NCBI GenBank assembly: GCA_030037185.1
Contig: JASHRR010000396.1
Coordinates: 1-5,169 of the forward strand
Origin: Xanthobacteraceae bacterium
GTDB taxonomy: Bacteria; Pseudomonadota; Alphaproteobacteria; Rhizobiales; Xanthobacteraceae
Reading direction: 5' to 3'
Length of the DNA: 5,169 nucleotides
Positions 1-4,733 of this stretch are shown here, one piece after another. Position numbers and translations under genes: made by a program. The notes under the pieces were generated by a model. It was not told where the DNA came from, ran no database searches, and saw only the letters and a program-made list of their open reading frames with translations. Numbering within the stretch: the stretch's first letter is position 1; every line of letters begins with the position of its first letter.

Positions 1-333
1 GCATTCTTGGGGCACTTGTTTCCCGTCTGGCTCAAGTTCAAGGGCGGCAAGGGTGTCGCCACGTTCATCGGCCTATTGATCGCCTTTGCCTGGCCGGTCG
101 CGCTCGGCTTCTGCGCGATCTGGCTCTTGGTCGCTGCCGTGACCCGCTATTCTTCGCTCTCCGCCCTGATCGCAAGCGCCGCCACGCCTGCGATGCTGTG
201 GTCGTTCGGCGAGGCGCGCGATGCATGGCTATTCGCGGCGCTGGCGGCGCTGCTATGGGTGATGCACCGTGCCAACATCGCGCGGCTCTTAGCAGGCTGC
301 GAAGGCAAGATCGGGGCACGATCGCAGGCATAG
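1..333 (+). CDS. plsY: PlsY, acyl-phosphate:glycerol-3-phosphate acyltransferase, 3' part
   Basis: This inner-membrane enzyme moves an acyl group from acyl-phosphate to glycerol-3-phosphate to make lysophosphatidic acid, the first acylation step of phospholipid synthesis in the PlsX/PlsY pathway. The frame is open from the first base, so the gene begins outside the window; 110 residues are visible of a usual 195-210. The family's phosphate-binding loop is clear: [18 protein letters not shown] at visible residues 4-21. A second conserved stretch, R49-YSSLSAL, matches the Arg/Ser motif of the family. Hydrophobic segments at about 22-48, 50-69 and 74-90 fit its last membrane spans. It ends at TAG 331-333. 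In many alphaproteobacteria dprA follows plsY directly (recalled from the family's usual context); here no dprA start follows. The visible part looks intact. Confidence 0.93.
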   Translation, partial: AFLGHLFPVWLKFKGGKGVATFIGLLIAFAWPVALGFCAIWLLVAAVTRYSSLSALIASAATPAMLWSFGEARDAWLFAALAALLWVMHRANIARLLAGCEGKIGARSQA

Positions 334-336
334 CCT

Positions 337-398
337 GTAGCCGGATGAAGCGAGCGCTGTTGCGCTTGCGCAACCCGGGACGAGCATTTCTCGCCCGG
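337..398. repeat. REP-like palindromes just after plsY
   Basis: A few bases after the plsY stop comes a REP-like stretch. CCGG at 341-344 can pair with CCGG at 375-378, enclosing a perfect small hairpin (AGCGC 353-357, loop 358-361, GCGCT 362-366). Next to it is a stronger stem: CCGGG-A-CGAG (375-384) pairs with CTCG-CCCGG (390-398) around a five-base loop with one bulged A. The pattern GTAGCCGGATGAAGCG resembles palindromic repeats often seen between genes in Bradyrhizobium and relatives (from memory, not searched). It could also help to end plsY transcription, but no T-run follows, so I do not call it an intrinsic terminator. Confidence 0.55.
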
Positions 399-477
399 CG
401 CGTAGGTGCCGCGCGGGCTGGGCGCGGATTTGCCCGTGCCAAGATGTGGAACGGGAAGGTCGCGCTGCCTCGAAACC

Positions 478-555
478 GGCGGCGAAACCGCCCCTTCTAT
501 GGAGTTGGCGAGACACAGCCGTGTCTTCGATCGTCATGCTCGCGCGTAGCGCGAG
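478..555. repeat. Cluster of three short perfect hairpins, probable dispersed intergenic repeat
   Basis: Three small inverted repeats lie in a row: GGCGG/CCGCC (478-482 and 488-492), AGACAC/GTGTCT (511-516 and 521-526) and CTCGCGC/GCGCGAG (539-545 and 549-555, loop GTA). The stretch gives no convincing protein in any frame, although frames on both strands are open by chance because of the high GC content. The text around 530-590 resembles a dispersed intergenic sequence I associate with Bradyrhizobium-type genomes; this is recall only. Function unknown. Confidence 0.45.
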
Positions 556-1042
556 ATACTGCAATCGAGTGTCCTGGAGAATGGGCATTCACTCTGGAGA
601 AGCATCCATAAATGCCGGTCGACGTCATTCATGAAATTGTATCGGAGTTGCGAGAACGGCGTCTGCGGTCCCGGCAGTGGATGAGATCAGGATAAGGTCT
701 GGCGGGTCTTGGGAATGCAATAAGGGCAACCGCGATGGTCGATGACAAACGCAAGGGCCTTCTTCAGGTTTTGTTCTCTGTTCAATTCGATGAGAATCCG
801 ACAGACGGAGTGGACGATTGCTGAAAGCTCATTCACGACAACGTACGTCCCGACGAGTCAATGCCAGATCTGACATTATGCTCCGAACGAAGGTATCTGA
901 CGGTTTTGCCGGTGGTGCTTGTGCCCTTGTTCCTCCTGAAACGGGCTATGATTGCGTCAATCGTTTCGGGTAACTGCCAAGCCAACGCGGGGCCCGGAGG
1001 GGTGTTCCCACGCGGGTTGGCGCACGACTTGCAAGGGAGAAC
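556..1042. other. Region without a recognisable gene; two very short minus-strand ORFs
   Basis: No known family is recognisable here in any frame. Base composition from about 620 to 960 is visibly richer in A+T than the flanks. Two short minus-strand ORFs abut: one from a possible TTG at 985 to TGA at 833 (50 residues, with LPETIDAIIARFRRNKG near its start) and one from GTG 836 to TGA 687 (49 residues, with CPYC near its end). They overlap by the four bases GTGA. The first lacks a ribosome binding site, and neither matches a family I know. The plus-strand frame starting at 861 contains a hydrophobic patch but has no ribosome binding site and looks like chance. Confidence 0.4.
687..836 (-). 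CDS. Short unrecognised ORF with a CPYC motif
   Basis: This 49-residue frame starts at GTG 836 and stops at TGA 687. It reads as a plausible small soluble protein: a helix-like N-terminal half (VNELSAIVHSVCRILIELN, residues 1-19), a Lys/Ala-rich middle, then DHRGCPYCIPKTRQ near the end. CPYC resembles a CxxC redox or metal-binding pair, but one pair alone is weak evidence. The GTG overlaps the TGA of the short frame upstream (833-985), an arrangement that would allow translational coupling. No separate ribosome binding site is seen. It could be a chance frame or the tail of a decayed gene. I do not recognise it. Confidence 0.2.
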   Translation of the reverse strand: MNELSAIVHSVCRILIELNREQNLKKALAFVIDHRGCPYCIPKTRQTLS

Positions 1043-1138
1043 TTAGTCTTCGGCCGCCAGAGCGTTGCGCCCCGCAGCCGTGATCCGCACCTACGTCAGG
1101 ATAGGCGCGGCGCAAGCAAGTACCGGCAAGACCCTCAT
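1043..1138 (-). pseudogene. Tail remnant of an unidentified protein with an in-frame stop
   Basis: Read on the minus strand from ATG 1138, the frame gives MRVLPVLACAAPILT, then TAG at 1091-1093, then continues in the same frame as VRITAAGRNALAAED to TAA at 1043. The second half resembles C-terminal tails of small rhizobial proteins, some of them winged-helix proteins, where IT-x-AGR-x-AL is frequent; that resemblance is from memory. The internal stop suggests a broken short gene rather than a working one. A chance resemblance is possible because the segment is only 31 codons long. Confidence 0.2.
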
Positions 1139-1250
1139 CGGACCTCATTCCGAAGAGACGCCGCATCGGGGCCAGAGACGATCCCGTCTTTTCGGATTGT
1201 CCGTCAGGAGCGTGACTTTGCGTCGAATTCGTTGATTCAACGGTTACCGA

Positions 1251-1388
1251 CGGCCGGTCACGGAGAGTCCTCGCCGTCGTGCTCGACCAGGTCGAACATA
1301 CAGGACCGCGGCGCGCGCAGCTTCGCGCCGGTGCAGTTGACAAACCGTCGGAGCCCAGCACCACCGCTTCTCCGTCGATCGTGAAACC
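1251..1388 (-). pseudogene. Fragment of an ATP-dependent DNA ligase (LigD/LigC type), multiply frameshifted
   Basis: In working form this family seals DNA nicks using ATP and, in LigD, takes part in Ku-dependent end joining. Only a piece of the nucleotidyltransferase domain is left, spread over three minus-strand frames. From 1388 downward it reads GFTIDGEAVVLGSDGLS (motif III, IDGE), then HRREAARAAVLY one frame over, then MFDLVEHDGED (motif IIIa, FDL) in the third frame, then LRDRP back in the first. The order and spacing match the usual run of this family. Small indels explain the shifts: two bases appear lost between Y and FDL, one extra T follows GED, and at least eight bases are missing after DGL. 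The adenylated-lysine motif and the OB-fold are not seen on either side. It cannot encode an active enzyme. Confidence 0.72.
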
Positions 1389-1634
1389 CTTGGCCCTCGA
1401 TCACTCGCCGGGCCAATGCTGCGCGCCTTGGCGATGGCTGTGTCGATGTCAGTCAAGGAGAGGTGAGAGAAAGCGGCGGCACGGTGCGCAAGAGTGCGCC
1501 CTTGCCTACCCTGTCTCGGATAAGAGCCGGCGGTCACGCGAGGCAAATGCCAGGTCGATATCGAAGTGGCGCCCACGAGGCTCGGCAGTGCGTACCCTGC
1601 TTCCTTGGACGACCATAGCGACATCGGCCACGGG
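1389..1634. other. Stretch between ligase remnant and acetyltransferase; nothing firm
   Basis: Open frames on both strands run through here, but none looks like a known protein. One minus-strand frame from ATG 1616 to TAG 1506 encodes 36 residues containing EPRGRHFDIDLAFASRD; it has no clear ribosome binding site and I do not recognise it. The part next to the ligase remnant (about 1389-1450, minus strand, AIAKARSIGPA) may be further decayed ligase sequence, since in this family a similar alanine-rich helix precedes the FTIDGE motif, but the match is too loose to claim. Confidence 0.35.
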
Positions 1635-1940
1635 TCAAGCCAAAGATATAGCGAACCACTCGATGGTACGTTGAAATCCGACCTTCCGATAGAATTCTAT
1701 GGCCTCCACGTTGAATGACCATGCAGACACTTCGAGGTTTGCAATACCTCGCTCTCGCGCCCATGTTTTAGATGCGTCTATCAACGAACGTCCTACGCCG
1801 AGGCGGCGCGCCGTCGTACTGACCACCAATTCGCGTATTTCCACGAAGCGCCTGGCGTCACGGACGACACTGGCCGGCACTGATCTCGAAACGAGAACGA
1901 CAAGACCTATTACTTTTGCGTCAGTTCCCTCCGCAACCAA
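1635..1940 (-). CDS. GNAT-family N-acetyltransferase, N-terminally truncated
   Basis: GNAT enzymes move an acetyl group from acetyl-CoA to an amine; the substrate here cannot be told. The 101-residue frame holds the C-terminal two thirds of the fold. The acetyl-CoA pyrophosphate-binding loop is RRLGVGR at residues 45-51, preceded by the beta-4 strand IRELVVSTTA. The later motif NVEAIEFYRKVGF is at 77-89, and the natural C-terminus follows. Typical members have about 140-170 residues, so beta-1 and helices 1-2 (about 45 residues) are missing. The only start is TTG 1940, without a ribosome binding site, and a TAG lies two codons upstream. The sequence just upstream instead belongs to a primase remnant in another frame, so the gene seems to have lost its 5' end in a rearrangement. 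The remaining frame is undamaged, so the event may be recent, but activity is doubtful. Confidence 0.75.
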   Translation of the reverse strand: MVAEGTDAKVIGLVVLVSRSVPASVVRDARRFVEIRELVVSTTARRLGVGRSLIDASKTWARERGIANLEVSAWSFNVEAIEFYRKVGFQRTIEWFAISLA

Positions 1941-1948
1941 GAGCTAGA

Positions 1949-2325
1949 TAGATCGAAATGGCAATGCCGCAATTGCGAAACCACTGGTCGACGCGATCAT
2001 CTCGTCGGATTGCGGTGCTCGCCAGCCATAGTGAACGCAGGGCAGCACGTTTCTCTTCCTCGCTTCGCCCACGTGCTTGCGGCCGCTCCGCGCGGGCCTC
2101 TCCAATCACCTGCTCGATTAGCGGGGCGGCCTCTTTGAAGCGCAGACCCATGGCCGGATCGACGCCGCTGCCGGCACCGCATTGATTGTAATAGAACGTT
2201 CCATCGCCGTTTTTATTGTCCCACCGGAAACGATCCTTGCCGCGCACACCGGGCAAGGGCCAAGCTGGTTGCGCAGTACCGGGCATCGATCCGCAACTTA
2301 GTGAGGATCCCGAACCATCGCTCAT
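1949..2325 (-). pseudogene. N-terminal part of a zinc-finger/Toprim DNA primase of phage or ICE type, degraded
   Basis: Primases of this group (P4-alpha-like zinc finger, then Toprim) make primers for replication of phages, plasmids and integrative elements. Counting from ATG 2325, which has GGAGG at 2331-2335 as a ribosome binding site, the frame gives KDRFRW at 30-35, then a finger second half (GDGTFYYNQCGAGSGVD, 40-56), FKEAAPLIEQVIGEA at 63-77 and RVDQWFRN at 111-118, all typical of the family in this order. The first cysteine pair (GPCPVC) lies one frame over, so a one-base loss near 2239-2246 separates it from KDRF. Upstream text resembling FGILTKLRIDARY sits in the third frame. In the second pair the expected FYCNQC reads FYYNQC (codon 2188-2190), losing a zinc ligand. 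Homology stops near 1949, before the Toprim domain, where the acetyltransferase begins. Non-functional. Confidence 0.72.
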
Positions 2326-2691
2326 GATGCCCTCCGCGACTTCTTGAAGATGATCAGTCGCGACCTGCACCCGTTGAGAACTTCCCGCGTGGCTCGATCG
2401 GCGCAATCGGCCGTCCCCAAAAGAGCTTACGCCAGCGAACGCGCGGACGGCACGCCATGGACTGGCGGCCAAAGGCCAAAGCGTTCTTTATAGTTGACGG
2501 CCGGCTAGGCCGCGGCTAGGCCGGTTTATACCACGGGGGCCGGCATTTCGGTTTTAGCGCAGCATTGGCGCGGCCCATGGATGGAGGTCGCCTTGATTCT
2601 CCTTGCTACGGCGAATGGTTCTCGGATCGTGAGTGGAGCGGCATTCACGCGCCAAACACCTGCAAACTGAGTTTATCGCGGCCGGCGGCTT
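2326..2691. other. Region without a recognisable gene between primase and transposase remnants
   Basis: The primase frame stays open upstream to 2472 on the minus strand, but that part (starting MAASPWRAVRAF) looks like no known protein and the good ribosome binding site lies below it, so I read it as non-coding or as the tail of a lost upstream gene. Around 2488-2545 the sequence is rich in CCGG/GGCC, with a perfect tandem repeat and a stretch resembling the IS end at 3282-3296. From 2560 to 2691 I see nothing. Confidence 0.4.
2502..2523. repeat. Perfect 11-base tandem repeat, two copies, hairpin-forming
   Basis: CGGCTAGGCCG occurs twice without a gap (2502-2512 and 2513-2523). Together with the flanking bases the stretch is nearly its own reverse complement, so it can fold into a GC-rich hairpin. 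It lies in sequence without genes, between the primase and transposase remnants. It may be a piece of an end or origin region of the lost element, or a chance duplication. Confidence 0.6.
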
Positions 2692-3197
2692 GTTGATGTA
2701 CTGAAACTGGGCGTCGCGATCGATGTGCTGGCCCCTCGGGTCTTGCTGTTTGCCTGCAGGCTATAGCCGAGGCCACGCAGAAGATCGCCGACGACGGTTG
2801 GGTAGACGTTATGCTCCTTCTTTGCCAGCTCGCTTACAAGATTACGCAAGCTGAGCGATGTCCACAATAGCGGCTGTGTCGGATCGCCTCGCGTCGCGGG
2901 TTCAACCAGCTGCCTGAGATCGGCCTCAAGGGTTGGATCCTCAACTGCTTTCTTCTTGCGGCCCCCGCCCTTCTTGCGTATACGCCGTAGTGGAGCTGAC
3001 ACCTTATCCTGAAGGTCAGATAAGGCACGATAGATCGTCGAGCGAGCCAGTCCGCTGATCCGTGCCATCAAACTCATGCCGCCGCGGCCCAATTGCAGCG
3101 CTTCCAATGCCACAAAGCGCCCGGCTCTGTTCGTTCAGAACAGGGTCATCTCCCGATATCGCTTGCGTGCGGCGCGCACTTGGTCAGCGCGAATCAT
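2692..3197 (-). pseudogene. ISAzo13-like transposase, N-terminal part only, with stop and frameshifts
   Basis: ISAzo13-type transposases are DDE enzymes of roughly 400 or more residues. Read from ATG 3197 the frame gives 20 residues, then TGA at 3135-3137. One frame over the text is LNEQSRA, and the first frame resumes with RFVALEALQLGRGG, so a pair of compensating indels explains the stop. Then follow a helix-turn-helix (SLMARISGLARSTIYRALSDL, about 3010-3075), a basic linker with GGGRKKK, the conserved VEPATRGDPTQPLLW and GYSLQANSKTR. A further one-base loss near 2730-2738 moves the next motif, HIDRDAQFQYIN, to another frame. Homology ends at YIN (2692), just before the region where the catalytic aspartates would be expected. 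The longest undamaged frame runs 3113 to 2673 from a GTG, 146 residues. Transposition in cis is impossible. Confidence 0.85.
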
Positions 3198-3299
3198 CCC
3201 GCGACGCTACGTCAACAGATTCCTCCTTGTGAATCCCACCAAACAAATTCTTCGCTAGGTGTGACTATATTGACTCACTCATTTATAGACGGGGCCTTA
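2692..3299 (-). mobile_element. ISAzo13-like insertion sequence, one end and 5' half retained
   Basis: The element spans the transposase remnant plus about 100 bases upstream, which should hold its left inverted repeat and promoter. The outer edge probably lies within 3275-3299, where an unrelated gene stub ends and the sequence changes to TTTATAGACGGGGCC. An AGGAGG is present at 3222-3227 (minus strand), too far from ATG 3197 to be ideal. The other end is missing: no inverted copy of this terminus is visible at lower coordinates. The exact terminus and any target duplication cannot be fixed by eye. Confidence 0.55.
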
Positions 3300-3346
3300 G
3301 GCTTTCCAGAACCCGCCTGTTCCGCCAGCAATGCCGTCAGCGCCAT
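3275..3346 (-). pseudogene. 5' stub of an unknown gene, apparently cut by the IS
   Basis: A minus-strand ATG at 3346 has an excellent ribosome binding site, GGGAGG at 3353-3358, six bases upstream. It opens MALTALLAEQAGSGKP, which looks like a genuine protein start, and then runs into the putative IS end (from about 3299 down) and stops at TGA 3275 after 23 codons. The original gene was therefore probably interrupted by the insertion. It was transcribed away from the acyl-CoA dehydrogenase gene, with about 200 bases between the two starts, a layout often seen for a regulator or partner enzyme. The stub is too short to name a family. Confidence 0.5.
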
Positions 3347-3352
3347 GACTAT

Positions 3353-3358
3353 CCTCCC
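3353..3358 (-). promoter_or_regulatory. Ribosome binding site of the truncated gene stub
   Basis: GGGAGG on the minus strand, six bases before ATG 3346. It is among the best ribosome binding sites in the window and is the main reason to treat the stub as a real gene start. Confidence 0.55.
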
Positions 3359-3359
3359 G

Positions 3360-3553
3360 ACCTAGTTTGCTACGGATTTTCCTACGTCTAACTCACGGTC
3401 CGTATCAGCAATCGCTTCATGGTCGCGCCGAATGCTGTTCTGTGGTTAGGTTGATGCCATTCGAACTGAGTAGCAAGGTCGGAACGTCTCGTCCGACGCG
3501 GCTCCCGTTTGACCCGAGTCCGCCGCGCTGCAAGATCGAACTCGGTAGCACAT
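3360..3553. other. Divergent intergenic region upstream of the acyl-CoA dehydrogenase
   Basis: This stretch separates the minus-strand gene stub from the dehydrogenase and should carry promoters for both. I could not pick a convincing -35/-10 pair or operator palindrome by eye. Plus- and minus-strand frames crossing it (for example one entered at 3367) are shadows: their residues look like no protein and they run into the dehydrogenase in the wrong frame. Confidence 0.4.
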
Positions 3554-3557
3554 GGAG
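3554..3557 (+). promoter_or_regulatory. Ribosome binding site that favours the GTG start of the dehydrogenase
   Basis: GGAG lies nine bases before GTG 3567, whereas the ATG at 3552 has no purine-rich site ahead of it and in fact overlaps this GGAG. This supports GTG 3567 as the start. Confidence 0.5.
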
Positions 3558-3566
3558 ATATCGTCC

Positions 3567-4733
3567 GTGGATTTCGCCCTCACCATTGAACAGGAAGCTG
3601 TGCGCGACGCCGTTGCTCGCATCTGCCAGGCCTTTGGAGATGAGTACTGGCTGGAGCGGGACCACGATGGCCGCTTTCCAACGGAGCTTCACCAAGCCTT
3701 GGCGCGAGATGGCTGGCTGGGCATCTGCATGCCAGAGGAATACGGCGGTGCTGGCCTTGGCGTCACCGAGGCCGCGATCATGATGCAAACGATCTCTGAA
3801 TCGGGCGCCGGAATGACAGGCGCCTCCGCCGTGCACATGAACATCTTCGGCCTAAACCCCGTAGTCGTCTTTGGCACTGAGGAACAGAAGCGCCGCATGC
3901 TTCCACCGCTTATCGCCGGCAAGGAGCGGGCCTGCTTTGCGGTTACCGAGCCAAACACCGGCCTCGAGACGACTCGGCTTAAAACCCGGGCCGAGCGCCG
4001 TGGGAGTCGCTACGTCGTAACCGGTCAGAAAGTATGGATCTCTACCGCACAGGTCGCTGAAAAAGTGTTGATCTTGGCGCGTACCACGCCGTTCGAGGAA
4101 CTAAGCAAGCCTACTGACGGGCTCAGCCTGTTTTACACGACGCTCGATCGAAGCCGCGTCGAGGTACGTGAGATCGAAAAAATGGGACGAAAGGCAGTGG
4201 ATTCAAACCAGGTATTCTTCGACAATCTTGAGGTTCCGGCGGAGGACCGCATCGGGGAGGAAGGTAAAGGGTTCGACTACATTCTGCATGGGCTAAATCC
4301 GGAACGTATCTTGATCGCAGCGGAAGCGGTGGGGCTTGGCGTCGTGTCGGTGAACCGCGCCGCGCAGTACGCGAAGGAGCGCGTTGTGTTTGGCCGGCCG
4401 ATCGGCAAGAACCAAGCCATCCAACATCCGCTCGCCGAGTGCTGGATGGAGTTGGAGGCCGCGCGTCTCATGGTCCTGAATGCTGCGTGGCACTACGATA
4501 AAGGCCTCCCCTGTGGAGCCCAGGCCAATGCCGCGAAATACCTCGCCGCAGAGGCCGGCTTCAAAGCTTGCCAACAGGCCGTGATGACGCATGGCGGCTT
4601 CGGTTACGCGAAAGAGTACCACGTCGAGCGCTACCTCCGCGAGGTAATGATCCCACGCATCGCGCCGGTCAGCCCCCAGCTCATATTGTGTTTTATCGCG
4701 GAGAAGGTCCTTGGCCTTCCGAAGTCGTATTAA
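3567..4733 (+). CDS. Acyl-CoA dehydrogenase family protein
   Basis: This FAD flavoprotein should oxidise an acyl-CoA to the 2-enoyl-CoA and pass electrons to electron-transfer flavoprotein; the chain specificity is not readable. I chose GTG 3567 because it gives MDFALTIEQEAVRDA, the usual start of this subgroup, and has GGAG nine bases upstream; ATG 3552 would add five residues. The 388 residues show the full fold: an N-terminal helical domain (1-115), the beta domain with CFAVTEPNTG (123-132) and VWISTA (156-161) for flavin and substrate contact, and the C-terminal helical domain with ERVVFGRPIGKNQAIQ (271-286) and MTHGGFGYAKEYHVERYLRE (340-359). Glu246 in LNPERILIAAEAVG sits where isovaleryl-CoA dehydrogenase has its catalytic base. 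The Glu-Gly-Thr expected near 366 in medium-chain enzymes is replaced by APVS. It is undamaged and stands alone, with no operon partner in view. Confidence 0.93.
   Translation: MDFALTIEQEAVRDAVARICQAFGDEYWLERDHDGRFPTELHQALARDGWLGICMPEEYGGAGLGVTEAAIMMQTISESGAGMTGASAVHMNIFGLNPVVVFGTEEQKRRMLPPLIAGKERACFAVTEPNTGLETTRLKTRAERRGSRYVVTGQKVWISTAQVAEKVLILARTTPFEELSKPTDGLSLFYTTLDRSRVEVREIEKMGRKAVDSNQVFFDNLEVPAEDRIGEEGKGFDYILHGLNPERILIAAEAVGLGVVSVNRAAQYAKERVVFGRPIGKNQAIQHPLAECWMELEAARLMVLNAAWHYDKGLPCGAQANAAKYLAAEAGFKACQQAVMTHGGFGYAKEYHVERYLREVMIPRIAPVSPQLILCFIAEKVLGLPKSY

Noticed and set aside
65..611. Long minus- and plus-strand frames (65-442, 289-588 and 198-611) over and after plsY
   Set aside because: Arg/Ala/Ser-rich shadow translations without family motifs; they overlap plsY or the palindrome cluster.
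861..1046. Plus-strand frame with a hydrophobic run (VLPVVLVPLFLL)
   Set aside because: No ribosome binding site, no family resemblance, and the hydrophobic run is short; likely chance.
1244..1674. Open frames of 126 and 131 residues covering 1244-1674 on either strand
   Set aside because: Only a dozen residues (HRREAARAAVLY) of the minus-strand one belong to a known protein, as one frame of the ligase remnant; the rest is low-information sequence. The plus-strand one has no match.
1921..2472. Reading the whole 183-residue minus-strand frame as one intact protein
   Set aside because: Only its central part matches a primase, key motifs lie in other frames, and its last residues are acetyltransferase DNA read in the wrong frame.
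3258..3280. GTGACTATATTGACTCAC as a regulator operator
   Set aside because: The dyad is imperfect (only the outer GTGA/TCAC match well) and it lies in what looks like the IS terminus.
3367..3836. Frames of about 138 residues on both strands across the dehydrogenase start
   Set aside because: They are antisense or out-of-frame to a clear acyl-CoA dehydrogenase and show no motifs of their own.
4277..4622. Antisense ORFs inside the dehydrogenase
   Set aside because: Shadow frames of a well-supported gene with strong family motifs in sense.
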